Shown: positions 49,926 to 63,533 of the stretch, in pieces
Position numbering within the stretch: position 1 is the first letter of the stretch
Layout of the letters: each line of letters begins with the position of its first letter
Assembly (NCBI GenBank): GCA_029207755.1
Contig: JARCOQ010000012.1
Span: 17,489,679-17,553,678, forward strand
DNA length: 64,000 bases
Reading direction: 5' to 3'
DNA from: Chamaea fasciata
Lineage: Eukaryota; Chordata; Aves; Passeriformes; Sylviidae
Made by a program: the position numbers and the translations under genes
Notes under the pieces: generated by a model
What the model saw: only the letters and a program-made list of their open reading frames with translations
What the model was told of the DNA's origin: nothing
Databases searched by the model: none

Positions 49926-51030
49926 CTTGAGAACAAGGAAAAATGAAGTTTTTGATTCTGGGAAGTCAAATTTACCTCTCATAAAAAATATCCCCAAGCA
50001 CATGCTGTCCTGAGAAGGATTTACTCTACCAGGGATTCACAAGATGGTGCTAAGGACAAGTATATGTTTCTCTGTCAAGGGACAGGACCTGCAGTATAAC
50101 AGATCTCAGACACAAAAACAGTATAAATGATTATTTCATTCAATTACTTTTCAGCATGAAAAACAAGCTTATAATTTGGGTGGGGGTTTTATATTTTATC
50201 CTAAAAATTACTTCACTCAGGCAGCAATTCACTGCTTCAATGACTGATTACAGAAATCAATTTCACAAGATGCACATGCAAAAATATTGCGGAGAAATTT
50301 GGCATTTTAAAGACTTATGACTAATTTTACTTTTCAGCCGAAGGACAGCATTAGGACTGCCATCAAAGGCTAGAACATATGTTATTTGATGTCATAGATG
50401 AATCATGCTATGCACTAGATGTTCTGAAGTCTCATTTTGAAGAGGATCATCAGAGTGAAAGCCCTTAATACACTGCTTTAGTGTGTCAAAGTCTCTAATA
50501 CCTCCAGCCAGACAGGCTGATATGCCTCAAGGTAGATTCTCCTTGTTCTCAAACAATTCAGCACACAGAGCATGGTAATGAGCGTGTGAAGATCTGACAG
50601 CCATAAGGTGCCCCCTGCAAAATGTTCCCCTAAACTCTGATTATCTCAGGGCCCAGGCACGGCCACCACAGTTAATGATGTTGGTGCCACAGCACGGGGC
50701 CTGGGGCAGCCCTCCCCAAGGTCACTCTGCAGCCCTTTCTTTGCCACATCTGCCTTTATTATTGCCTTAAGCACAAATGCAATTACTGCCCAGTGTGGCC
50801 AGGCTTCTGCAGTCCCCCTAGAGAAGCCACTCAGTGGGGAATCACAAAATTCAACAATCCTTGCACCTGCAAGCCAATAGCACTACAAATTAAAATATCA
50901 CTTTTAGCATTACTGTAAAAGCAAGGAATAAATACCTGAGGCAAAGGTCACTCAAAATTGCACCTCCCTGAAATGAGTAATCCCTAACCCGAAGAATTTG
51001 CATACTGACAGTCTAGCAGCATTACACTGG
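49926..51030. other. Mostly AT-rich unique DNA, no gene seen
   Basis: A mildly GC-rich patch at 50600-50730 has no recognised identity. Confidence 0.5.
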
Positions 51031-51735
51031 GACATTGGGTTTGTGTGGGAAGGTTCTGGTAGCTGGGGGGGCTTCTTCTGTGAGAAGCTGCTGGAAGGTT
51101 CCCCCAAGTCCAGCAGAGCCAGTCCCAGGTGGCTCCAGGACACACAAGGCTGGGCCCATCAGTAACAGCACCTCTGGAGAACATTGAAGAAGGGGAAAAC
51201 CCTGCAGAATTTCAGCCAGAAGAAAGACGTGACAACATGTGAGAGGAGCAGCCCTGCAGACCCCCAGGGCACAGGGCAGGAGCTGCTCCGGGGGCTACAG
51301 CTGAGGTTCCCCCAAGCCCGGGGTGCAGCCCAGGGAGAAGCAGCTGTGCCCCCGCAGCCCTCAGGGTCCAGGATAGATCAGAGATCCCCCTGCAGGGCCC
51401 CACACAGAGCAGAGGATGCCTGAAGGAGGCTGTGACATTGTGGGAATTCCATACTGGAGCAACTCCTGGCAGGGACCTGCAGACTATGGAGAGAGAAGCC
51501 CACACAAGAGCAGGTTTGCTGGCAGGACCTGTGACCCTGGGGGTGACCAATACGGGAGCAGCCTGACCCTGAAGGACAACACTCCACGGAGAAGGGTCCT
51601 GCAGCCTTCAGGAAGGATTCACTCTGGGGAAGTTCATGGAGTCTGCTGCTGGGGCAGGGAAAGGTCTCCTCTCCGTGAGAAAGAAGGAGCAGCAGAGATG
51701 TGATGAACTAACTGCAGTCCCCATTCCCCCTGCCC
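51031..51735 (+). mobile_element. Avian LTR fragment, plus strand, 5' part
   Basis: Colinear with the LTR at 10890-12240 but in sense orientation. It runs from the LTR start (cattgggtttgtgtgggaag) through the region before transcription start (gaagaaggggaaaaccctgc) and the GC-rich direct-repeat section with repeated 'GGAGCA...CTGGCAGGACCTG' motifs. It breaks off near 51735, so the 3' third is missing. Open frames here are LTR sequence. Confidence 0.7.
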
Positions 51736-54700
51736 CTGGGACACAGAAATGAGACACTGGGGGACTTCAGATCCATCAGTGATCCAAGGCTGACGTACAT
51801 AAAGAATTCCCATTGCAACAAGTTTTGAAAAGGGAGGAGAGAGATAGGAGTAGCCACAGCAAGCAGAGAATTAGGACAGTGAAAGTACTGAAACAGCTGC
51901 AGTGAGGAATGAGCAGTGGGACCTTAACAGGACAGCACATTGGACAATTGTTTCATGTCTGGTTCAGAGACAATGCAGATTTTTCTACCTCCAAGTACTC
52001 AAGGAAAGAATTGATAGTCTACAGGGCAAAGTCCTACATAGCAGTCTTTAGAAACAGATGTAAACTCAAGAAGTGGGGTAGGGAAGAAGAGAAGTGGACA
52101 ACTCTCATTTGTTTTATTGTTACTCAGATTACATTCCTGTAATACTTTCATTTAGCATGTTCAAACACTTCAGGTGAATTACATTCTTAGTGGTCACTTG
52201 TCTATCTCGCAGGCTCTATTCTCTCGAAGATTTTTGCTGGTTGTCTACTAAGAGTGGTCTGAAGGTCCTCATAAAATTCAATAATATACAAACTAAGGTC
52301 TATTTCCTTTTTAAGGAACTGCAGCAGATTTTTATTCCTATATCAAAGAGCAAAACACATCCCAAACAAGTAACCACAGCAGTCACTTGCTAGGATTGTA
52401 CTCAGCACAAAACCAATGTTTAACAACACCTGTACTTGCTGCCCCTGGAGCTATCAGTAAATAGCACCAGAGAAATATGTCACAACTAAACCAGGAGAGA
52501 TTTCAAAATACAACTCAGAAGAAAAAATAAAACACAGATAGATGGCCTCAGAAAGAACTTGAAGCTATTTTGTTCAAGCCACAGAAGTCCTCAAGATGAA
52601 GAGAGAAGCCCATAAAACTCTGGATGGAGAATCTCACTAATTGGTTTACAAGTGTCAAAACAGCACAGAAAAGGAACGGCACAGAACCACTCCTTCAACT
52701 TCCACCTGTGCTTGGTGGAAGGATGAGGAAGTTTGCAGTCATGATGGCCCTGTGCAGATTTGAGACAAACTGCCAGACAGTGCTACCATCTAACGAGACT
52801 CAAAAGCAGTCAGGTCAGAGGCTGTGTTTGGTCTCTCGCTGGTAGCACAGTGAGGTCATTATAAAAAGCAGTATCAAAGCATTTATCTTGCTTTTACTTA
52901 CTTGGACAGTCTTTTCCCCACTTCTGTCCCTTTGAAGAAGTGTTCTGTTAATTTTCAGGCCCTCGTAGTCCCGGATTAAACTCACTTCCAATCTCTTTCT
53001 TCCCTTATGACACTTTAGAGAAGAGTGGCTTTTTCCCTTTTGAGAATGGTGGCAGCCAGAAATCTGCTGCCATGCCTGATTAAGGACCAGAGTCCAGTGA
53101 CCAACAGTGTGAGGGTTCCGATTTGCTGTGACAAGGGGCTTAACCTTCACCAAATATAACCAAAAGGCTTCTAAACACTTGATTTAGAAGATGGTGAGAA
53201 GAACCTTTATTTTCCCTGTATGACTCCTACTCCTCTTAAGGGGTTAAACTCATCCTATTTAAGTCTCACTTTTCATATTTCATATAACACGCTTCCAAGT
53301 TTGAGAAAACTGCACAGCTGAGTCTGCTATAAGAAAGTACAAATACAAAACAAAATAGAAAGGGCATATAAGGGTAATATGGTTAAGATATGGGAGTTCA
53401 CAGCTTAAGTATCCCAAGGTTACATCAAAATCTAGAAAAAACTTAAGGGGATTACACAAAGTATGAAGAAAACAAGATCTTTTATGTGTGCTAACAATTA
53501 TTTTAACTTTTGCTTTGCATATTTTCAACTGTGAGAGTCTCTGCAGCAATAACAGAAACAAATGACACAGGGACTGAAAGGAAGGAAAGGTTTGTTTGTA
53601 CCTCTGTTTCTTCCTATAAAAAGGAAGCCCCAAAAATTACGGTAGAACTCTTATGGTAAATAAATTGTACTAAAGTACAACACATGCAAAGAAAAACATT
53701 AAGCTGAGTCCCTCCACCAAGATGAGAACATCAGAAGGAATCAAACAGCCAAATGTTATCAAAAACATGTATTGCATTAGTGCTCACTATTTAGATAATA
53801 TATTCTTAACCAGTCTAAGGATTTTTTGGTTATTCAAAACATGAATCCAAGTTAAAACCAAACAATTCTATAGTACTTAATAAAATTAAAATGCTAGAAG
53901 TGGAATCAATTCCCCTGCAAATCACCTCTGACCACGTGTGGCTTGTAAGCCACAGCCCCTGAAATAAAGTGAAATATTGAAACATGAGTAAAGACATTAC
54001 TGGATATTTCTTTAGCTAGTAAATTATTTGAAGCCTTGGTACATACAAAACATGGTATGTTTATACATATGCCAAATTATAGTGTCCTATTGTCACTGTA
54101 TGTAAGGTTATGTTCATCAGAAGCTGGTCTGGCCTTGAGCTACTGCAGGGCCATCCCCACGAGAGCTTTTCACAGTTTGTAAAGTGTGCTCTTGTGTTCA
54201 GGTGTGAGGAAATACAGTAATTTAGTCTCTACCTACCCAAGAATTTGTTTCATTTATTTTTAATGTCTATTTTTAAACTATAGACTGCAACATCAGTGTG
54301 GTTTATGCACTGTCAAACTTTACTTCTTGTATCACAAATATTCCAGCAAAATGCACTAACTTGTAGAGGTAAAACCAAAATTCACGTGAACGAGACTTTG
54401 TGCAAACTATGATCGGGATCTAGGGGACAGCACAGAGTCAGAGCAATGGTGGTCAGTTTGGAGATTCCTACCTCAGGATTTCTGAGAGCAGGAGGAAAAA
54501 GCAGTATTTTACCTTTTGGTCCTCCAAAACAACTGAAGCCTGATGTGTAAAGAGAATGAGAGAATGTGTAAATCCACCTGGATTAGTCAGGCTAACAGTT
54601 TAAAAAGCTTAATATACAATTAGTGCAGGCACAGAGGAATAATGATGAGGGACAACATGAAGACATTTAACAGCACTATTACTCCTTCCAACACCGAGGA

Positions 54701-56095
54701 AAAATGGCATTTTAATGTAGACATTCATACAAAAATGAGTTTTTAAAGGAAAACAAATTAAGGTAAAGAAATGCTGTGAATATTTCAAGTATTGACCAGC
54801 AAATGCCACAATTCTTACTAACCAAAACATAAAACGCTCTTCCTTCTCAGCTGTGTTTGCATTACATACAAAGTTTGTTAGAAAAAAAATGTGATGGTGC
54901 ATTGAAGGCAAACAAAAACTTCATCACTAAAGGACATGCCATTATTTTAGAATATATGTCATTATGTGCATTTTTAATGACACACACAGTTGTGCATTAC
55001 CCTGTGTGAACACACATGGAAACACACGGCTTGCCTTCCTCCACAATCCAGAATTACTGGTTCAGTGAAAAACACAATCCCTGGGTTGGGTGTACTTGCA
55101 AATTAAGGAACTGGGGCTAAAAAAAGCCAAAATGAAATGTACTTTTAATTAATTACTAACACCTAAAACTACCTGAAATAGGTTATTTCAGTGAACTGAA
55201 GGAACTGTGGGATTATACAAGTAGCCAATCTATATTCCTAAAATCATTATTACCTTACTCCATTACCACTATTAATGCAAAAATAACAATGAAAAAATTA
55301 TATTGCGCTCTATGTAAAAGACATCTCACTCCCTTTAATAGGGTATAAAAAGCAGTTAACCTTGAAGTGCAATAACAAAGTGTTGTATTTGAAACATTGA
55401 AAAATCCATGTTTTCAGCCTGTGATACTGGGTCATGCTTTTCAGGAGTACCTGTAAGGCTCATAATAACTATAGTAACATTTTTAAAAGGTGAAATAAAA
55501 AGAAAAAATACATAGTCAACAGGTATAGCTTCTAAGTTACGACTTAGATTCGTGCAATGAACAAAAAGTGTATTTAAATTAAAAAATAATAGTATTTAAA
55601 GATCTCATAGAAGGATATTATGTTTTCCTTGTTAAAACCCAAAAATCTTGAATTATCCACCTGCCTTTCAGTGTACAAAACGAGCCAACAAGCATTTTAC
55701 TGTAAAAATAACTTCCTGGTGTTTCTTTTCCAAGATCCCTTTGTGCCAGGGTGCATCTTTCCCCAACTGTGCAGTGCAGCAAGGACAGTGGCTCCTGCTC
55801 CATTGCATCCAGTGCCACAGTAGAGCTTTACAGCGTGTTGGCACACAGAGCAGGAAAAGGGGCAAATTCCTGGGTAATTCCACCTTTCCAGCAGCCAAAA
55901 CACAAACCTCAGAGGCTACAGATTCCCCTTCTTTAAAGGCTCGTGTTTAAACCTTGTACAGAGCAGCCATAATAGCATTTTAAAGGCAGAGCCTGTATTT
56001 CATCACAGCTATGGAATTTTCCCACAAGCACGTAGCCAGGCATTAAAATTGCACTTCCACTGACATCATAAGCGCTCAGGCTCTCCAAGTGACAC

Positions 56096-56207
56096 GTAAT
56101 GACTCCTCTGGGGCTGTTAGCACACGGATGGAAGTCTGAGAGGCACTTCATTGACACTGAAACAGCTCCAGTGTCTGCAGTGTGATGGTAATGACTCCTC
56201 TGGGGCT
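56096..56207. repeat. Two 20-bp direct repeats 92 bp apart
   Basis: gtaatgactcctctggggct occurs at 56096-56115 and again at 56188-56207. The sequence between is not repeated. It may be a short template-switch duplication. Confidence 0.85.
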
Positions 56208-57165
56208 CTTACTGTGTCACTAGAAATATGAAACCCTTCCATTAATGTTACAAAAGCATTTACACCGCTATCAGAAGTAAAACCCCAGGAATGTAGCAAT
56301 AAAAAAAAAAAATGAAATTATTAAGCTAAAAAACCCCAAAAGCTCAAGGGAAACAAATTTTCAGGAAACCTGTGTGTTAGTTTCAGCTTCGCTGAAACAT
56401 ATTCATACATAAAAATACTGCCAAAAATCCAACAAACATATCCGCCCCCTCACAGATAAGACATCAGCAGGCACAGATGAAAGGAATGCCTAAAACTGCT
56501 CCCCATCCTGAAACTAGAACTGATACAGGCCCTTTATGAATTGTACTTATAACAAACTTTGCCTTTACAGTGCTGCTGTAGCAATAAAAATGTTAATTAA
56601 TGCTTCATCACCTCTCAAGAAAAGGAATGAATGGTTAGGAGTCAATAAGTGATATTCAGTCTTTGGTATTTCATTATTTACTTGAACTGTTTGGCAAACA
56701 ATTGTTAAAAGATGTACATTCTGCAGTCCTGACCTTCAAAAAATAATGCTCATGGGAGAACTGCTAATGGATTGAATTTATTAGCTGAGGTCACAAACTG
56801 ATTATCAATCCATGTATGATTTGTTGAACTAAAGTAACAAATCCAATTAGCTTTCCCAAGTTACATATAACTGACAACCTAGAATTATATTACAAACCAA
56901 CAACTTAGAATACTATAATAAACCATGAACAAGGGGCTTTTTGTATGTAGCATATTAAAAATACAACTTAGTGTTTTTCCTCTTTACAACCACTTCATGG
57001 GTTCAATTTTTCTGATAAAAAGTCCCCTTGAATAGATTCTCCAAGTACTGCTTTTGTGTTTTGTACAGAGTCACCAGGATCACAGACTCAGTGTTGAAGA
57101 CCCTCATTCTATAACCTAGAAATCAATCAGGAAAAGTTTAGGAAAAGTCACAACAGGCAAACACA

Positions 57166-57170
<5 letters not shown>

Positions 57171-57199
<29 letters not shown>
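57171..57199. repeat. A29 homopolymer
   Basis: 29 consecutive A. No polyadenylation signal or spliced-gene sequence precedes it, so it is not evidence for a processed pseudogene. Confidence 0.95.
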
Positions 57200-57202
<3 letters not shown>

Positions 57203-58601
57203 ACAATAATTATTAAAGCAACAGGAAGGTTATAGCATATATATATTAGAATGCTGCAAAACTTAGAAATCAACTTCCCCACAAGAAATAAATCCATCAA
57301 GTCTGACTTTTCCCTGTAGCAGAAACTCGAGAAAGGATAGAAGGGAAAAAAAGAAAAAAATAAACAAACCCAAACCAGCAAAACACCAAATCAACCAAGC
57401 AAAAAACTCCACTAGTACTAAAGGAATTACCAGCGAAGATTAGATTAGAAGCCCATCAAGTCCATGCTCTTATCAAGAAGCTTCACTTTTGGGACAGGTT
57501 GGGTCAAGACGACTCAGGAAAAAACTTGAGAGAAGGAAAATCAATTTGCAGTTTGTGGAAACAGGGACTGCTTGAGATACTGAACATGTGTACTGCTTGA
57601 AACTTACTGGCTACAAGAAGCCACATATCGAATAAAGATCATGATAGGTAAAAGGAAAGAGAAATCCAAAGTTTCTGAACAGGTGTAAGAAAAAAAAAAA
57701 CAACATGAGGAAACATTTCCCAACATCTTCGGAGTAGAAGGAGGAAAAGAAGGATTGCAGCTGGCCAGTTCCATGTATTCTTAAGGCACACTTATGGATA
57801 GGAAGCCAAAACTTGCAGAATTCTGTATGTTTCAGTAGCTGTGAAAAATATTTTCTTACTATCACTGATGAAAGAAAGGTACTAAGTGTTTACACCGATG
57901 TGTCGAGTGAAAAGCTGCTGAAAAACACCTCACCAATTGAGGAAAGCCATCAACAAGCCTGTGGGTTCAGTGAAGGTTTTTAACAGAGACTTAATTTTAA
58001 CAGTCCCCCAAACTTGACAGAAACCAAGATGACTTTAGTAGGCAACAAAGGAAAAAGCAAGTTCCCTGACAGGAACAGACCAGTAGCTTTGTCTGCAAAA
58101 AATTCCAGCTCCAGCACTTTCACACCTGCCCAAAGCACACAGCTCAGCTTTAAATCGTGCAGTCAGCTGAGAATCACAGTGAGAGTTATCCCTGACAAGT
58201 GTTTCCGTACATCACTTGGGGTGCACAGCCTTTCCAACACCGGGACCTCTCCAGCCCAGCCCTTGGAGCACAGCTTCTCCCAAGGATGGGAATACAGTGT
58301 TAGCAGGGACAAGGCAAGGCCAGCACTGCCCCAGTCAGCATTTCCCATGGAATTCTCCACAATCAACACCCCAAAAACCCCAGCCAAGGGACACAGTCCA
58401 AGTCCCTGTGCCACCTGCACTGCAGAGGTTGAGCACAGCAAGCTTCCCCTCCCACTGCAGCCTCCCAAACCAAAGCCATCCCAATATTAGACTGCTGGCT
58501 TTTTAAAAGTATTAAGATAAACGCTGTATGTATAGTGCTAAAATAACTTTGCTTTTCTTTCTGCTAGTAACAAAACTTAGACATGGTAGGAGTGGTAGCT
58601 G

Positions 58602-58642
58602 ATATAGTTATGAGTGAACTGTCTGTTCACTCATGATTATAT
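58602..58642. other. 41-nt hairpin with 18-bp arms
   Basis: Arms 58602-58619 and 58625-58642 pair around tgtct. The inner 10 bp (atgagtgaac/gttcactcat) is perfect and the outer 8 bp has two G-T pairs. No terminator-like or known RNA identity. Confidence 0.6.
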
Positions 58643-58689
58643 GTCCAGTGAACATGTGATGAGGACCCTGCTAGTGAAATACCAACTAT

Positions 58690-59050
58690 CAGTATCTGCC
58701 AATTGAAGAAACTAAGGACCAAATCTCAAACTGGAGGTGATAATACGAATGGACTAAAACCACAGCCAAGAAACATGCATGCTCTAAAAAGGGAGACCCG
58801 AGGAGTGGCCATGCTAAACAGTTCCTGGAATACATAAACTCATTTGGGGAAAAGTTTGAATATGCATAATGATTTGTGAACATGCAACAGGCTGATGTAA
58901 CAGAGAAGGTATTCAAAGAATGTCTCCAAAGACAGCAGGTATGCTCTTGGCTGAATGCCAAACACCTGCCCATTTAAACCCTTGCTCTATCTTTGTCTCC
59001 TATCATCTTTCTATTAAACCATTTAAATTTTACCAGAAAAGTGAACCTTG
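58690..59050 (+). mobile_element. Possible decayed LTR
   Basis: The stretch contains acatgcatgctctaaaaagg, a gaatatgcataatgatttgt block and tctttctattaaaccattta, a style seen at the ends of avian LTRs near polyadenylation sites. Boundaries, family and orientation are uncertain; it may be ordinary unique DNA. Confidence 0.25.
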
Positions 59051-62000
59051 TTTTTCACACCAAGCTGGCCCATCCCTCTGCCTCCACAGCCCGTGCCAAC
59101 GCTGCTGCCTCACCTGGAGCCAGGACAGGGGGTCCGAGGACAAGGTGCTGCCTTGGACAGGTCACAGGTCCCCACCAGCTCATACATTCCAGACGGTTCC
59201 GGGCAGAGCTGTGAGATAAGTCTGCTCCTAGTGCATTGCCACTACACAACAAGAACACGAGGAGCTTTTCCTCCCCTTTCCCAAGGTATTTTAAATATCC
59301 CCCAGGAAAGAGCAGCTTTACCTCCCGCGCTCACCCCATCAGCCTGTGCTAACACGGCCAGCTGGGTGTGCCCTGGTTGTAACCATCCCCTGCCTTGCTG
59401 GAGCTGAGCTCATCCAGCACCTGTGGCACTTTGCTGCAGCCAGCTCCTCCCTTTCCCAGGAGAAACTGCTCCAGCTTCCAGCTCTGCTGAGGAGAAACCA
59501 TCTCCAGGTGATTCATTCTTCAGTGCAATTTGGCAGGGATGGGGTGCACCTGTCCCCTGTGTGAGCTGAGTTCTGGTCTGTGGGAGGTAGGTGCTTCCTG
59601 GCCTTCTCCTGGATGAAGTTTAAAGCCAGGGCTCTGATTTGGGATGTCATTTTTACCTGGAAGTGATGGGAAACCTTGGTTAGTCGAGTATTTTGTGTTT
59701 AATGAAATTCTGGATGTAGACATAGAGATGGAGTTGGTTTCCTGTGAAAAGAGATGATGGATCTCAAACTCTCCATTTGAAACTAGGAAGGTTGGATTTT
59801 CACAGCAAATTCTAAGCCTATTGTAGACTTGCTCTCCTTGAATATGAAGTTATACACTTTTAAAAGCTCAGAAACTGTCTTGAAATTAGTGATTTCTTCT
59901 GTATTAGATGTATGGAAAAAATTAATGGTTTAATAATTTAGATACTTGAAAATTAGCAAATTGGGGGAAAGATAAATGCTTTTGCTACTGGTATCATTAG
60001 TATTGATGGAATGGGAGAGATTGTATTTCTTTTGATGCTCCATACTTGGGTATGCACTGCCTGCTGCCTGGCTAATACAAATTTATTCTGTACTGTTTGT
60101 TGTCATAAACTGGAGATTTCACTATCACTGCTCTGCTGTGGGTAAATTTTAACTTGACTTTCCCCACCAGGGCATTGCAAACTGCCAGAACTATGTTATG
60201 TTTGCCAGTGTATGCCTTGTATAATACTCACATAAGCTTTAGAGATGGGTTTTGAAGGGGGTATTTTTATTAATTATTATTTCTATTTTAAATGTGAATC
60301 TAGCTCAGTGGATTGCATTTGATAGCAGGTGTTATCTTAAAGAAAATGCCATGATAATAAAACAGTTGTGTGGCAACAGTGAACTTAGCATATTTAGTGA
60401 TCTATAAAAATCTTGGAGGGATACAGGTTGTATGTTGCAAGAAATGAAATAATCTGTTGCAGTTACACACTGCTAAAAAATTTCCAGCTTTAAGTATATT
60501 AGTTTCATGTTTCAGCACTGCCTGGTCTTCTTCCATATATGCTAGGACATAGAATATTAAATCCTCAGACATTTTAAATAAAAACTCCTGCTTGTAGCTT
60601 TCATTCATCTGTTTCCTAATGCTGCCATAGTAGAATATCTGAAAATGAAAAAACCTCATATTAATCTGCTTAGGCTGTTAGAACAGCAATCTGCTGAAAA
60701 AACTTGATTATTTCTTCATATTGTTGTCTTCCCCTGATATTTTTATTTTTATCCTGCACTAGTTTCTCATAGGGTTTGGAGTTTTATTTAAGGCTTACAT
60801 GGCAACACCAGTGTCCTGTTAATTCAAGGCAGCTTCTCTGTGCTCTTGTTGCAATTCTTTCATGACTCTGCCTATTTATATATATATAAAATTTTGGGGC
60901 ACAAACCAAGCTTGAGCACAGCAGGCTAAGCAGCGGAATGATGCAAACATTGGCAGGTTTAGAACTGTCATTGCTGTGTTTGCCATGCAGTGATGAAGAC
61001 ATGCAATCTCCCCAGCACAAGTCTGGGAGCCTGTGCCAGCTGGCTGCCTGCCCTAACCTCAGGGAATTGTAATAAATGATGCCTGAGCAAATGGGCACCA
61101 TCTGGGCAAAGCTCAAGTGAGCTTGTCTGGACAAGGCTCCAGGGTCATGTAAATGAAATGGACTTCAGTGTTAAGATGCATCTGTGAATGAACAATTCCT
61201 CCTTCTATAAATCTGTCTGGGTCCAGTGCAGGTGCAGAGAGCTGGCAGTATTTATAGACTACCTGGAATTTGTAGATTTTTAAAGATGCCGATTGTTTAA
61301 GTGTATAAAGAGCTGACTCTGGAGCCCACCTTTCACAGCAGCCTCGAGAACAGAAAGTCAGCCTTGAAAAGAAGTGAGAAGAGAAGGGGCATGGAGCAGC
61401 CACAGAAGGGATGCCTTTGTCTGGGTTTATTCATACCTGTTGAATCTCTATGATTTTTACCAGCACAAATACCAGTGCTGTGCTATAGAACTGGTACATT
61501 TGGCAGGACTTCCAGATTTTTGAATGCAAAACACAAGTCCTGCACTTACAATAGCAGATGAGGAGAAAATGTAGCTTTAGAAACTACAGTATAATCCATC
61601 ATCCAAGGCTTCTATTTTGAACTCTTTGCTGTAGCTGATTCCAGATTCTGTTTTGCTGCTTCTGATTGTTGTTGTACAGTATTTTACTTTTCTCAAGCCA
61701 TTTGTGTTCTAAGAAGATATGGGAGGATTTGTATTTTTTGTTCTTCTTTTTTCACTAATAGTTTCCAGAAGTTAGTTAATTATTTTGAATTTAAAATAAG
61801 GTGTGATTCTTGGCATGTTCAGTTACTTTGCACGTTACATTTTTCTCCAGCCTGTGCCTGATGGTAAATGTCCCTTTGAAAGAACTGCTCTGTACGCTTG
61901 TGTATCCCCTTGGAAGTTTGGGAATCTTGGCTCTTTAGCTGTAGTCCTGAGTCCTTGCATGACATTTCTTGTATACAAGGCCATTAGTCCTGGCAAAAGT

Positions 62001-63341
62001 TGTCACTAATATGGGCATTTCTCATTTGTAATTTTGACTTTATGCATAAATACATTCTATATGCCAGTGCTGCATATTTCTGAAAAACATCCTCAAAACT
62101 TCATCTGTATAGTGCTGAAATTTCATAAAACTCCACACAGTGAAGACAACTGTAAGTCAATGTTGTCAATTACGGATGATTCAAGTATTACAGCCTTTCT
62201 TAAAAATATGAAAGAACTTGCAATTCCTAGTTCACAGCTTCAGATTGAAACTTCTCTGACAGGTTCTGACAGCACGGTGACAACCACGATCAGCCCATCA
62301 CACACACATACACACCAGATGCATTTCTATTTATGCTTTTCCCTTATTTTTAAAGGACTTTACACCTGCACTGGAAGTTAGTTTTGTGTGTCTTTCCAGG
62401 AAGGGAGGATGTTCTGTTTCTGCTGAGTGCTGTTAAGTATTCAATCCCGTGCACGCCCTGCCTCAGCTGCTCTGGCAATGTGCTGCCCCTGGGTGTTTAC
62501 AGGGCTGAGCCACGGGAGACGGCTCTGGGGGCTCACAGGCAGTGGTTCCCCCTGCTGGAACACAGGGATTACCCTTTCCATGGAGCTGGAACCCAGGGAT
62601 CACCTTCTCCCTGGAGCCAGTGGGAGCTGTGCTAAGCTGCTCGGCTGGAAGTCATTCTGCACCTTGCAAGAGACTGATTAAAAAATCATTCCTCCCAGGG
62701 CAGCTGGGGTGAGGAATTTGTTTGGGAATTAAGCAGATGCCCCTCAAAACTATGCACTTCCTTTTAAAATCCAGTTGCCATAACAACTGTGCAGCACTTT
62801 TGCTCTCAAACAAAGCACTTTTTTGTGTGTGTTAGGAAGCTTGCACTCCAGGAGAGCAGCTGATTTACTTTCACTGAGGTAACACACCATATGACTTGCA
62901 AAATGTCAGGCACTGAAGAATACAAACTGGAGCTATCAAACCACATTAGAAATAAAATAGTTTATATCTTCTCTAAGTTCTTAACTTTTTTTTTTCCTTA
63001 GTAAATGTGAAGATTAAGTCAAAATTCACCATTGACAGTATGGAGGCAATGGCTCTGATAGTGTAAACTATGAAAGGGTTGAATGCCAGATCTTGGAACC
63101 CTCAGGCATCTGTATGTAACTATCACTAAAAAACCTACAGCTGCCACATTTCTGTTCTCTACTAAGATGGTGCTGATTGGTAAATACCATGTAATATTGA
63201 GCAGTGTCGTGTATCAAGCTGCTGAATTCCATGTGCAACAGTTTAAGGATCAGGTTCTTGGCCGCTGACAACTGGGGAAGAGTAACAATTTTTTACCCTC
63301 CTCTAGGTTATGTGAGAGAAACGATTTTCAGGAGGCTGAAG
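59051..63341. other. Unique DNA, no gene seen
   Basis: GC-richer at 59060-59620 and 62440-62640, otherwise AT-rich. A 31-bp imperfect tandem duplication (ctggaacacagggattaccc... at 62555-62585 and 62586-62616) is the only repeat I see. Nothing protein-like is recognised. Confidence 0.45.
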
Positions 63342-63533
63342 TGCCAGGACACAAGGAATGGCTGCCAGTGCCAGAGGGCAGGGCTGGATGGGATCTTGGG
63401 CAGGAATTGTTCCCTGGCAGGGTGGGCAGGCCCTGGCACAGGGTGCCCAGAGAAGCTGTGGCTGCCCCTGGATCCCTGGCAGTGCCCAAGGCCAGGCTGG
63501 ACATTGGGGCTTGGAGCAGCCTGGGACAGCGGG
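63342..63533 (+). mobile_element. Internal CR1 fragment
   Basis: About 190 bases nearly identical to the middle of the CR1 at 45336-45767 (from acaaggaatggctgccagtg to ggagcagcctgggacagcgg). The CR1 3' end is absent, which is unusual for a LINE insertion and suggests later deletion or origin by duplication. Confidence 0.8.

Larger units (their letters stand above)
51736..58600. other. AT-rich unique DNA, no gene seen
   Basis: Nearly 7 kb without a recognised transposable element or gene. Items inside are listed separately (direct repeat near 56100, poly-A run at 57171). A 158-codon open frame at 58014-58490 lies in GC-richer sequence but shows no domain. Confidence 0.5.

Noticed and set aside
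57171..57199. A29 as the tail of a processed pseudogene
   Set aside because: No upstream coding similarity, polyadenylation signal or target duplication visible.
58014..58490. 158-codon open frame
   Set aside because: No recognisable domain, no splice or promoter context, Pro/Ser-rich composition expected of GC-rich non-coding DNA.
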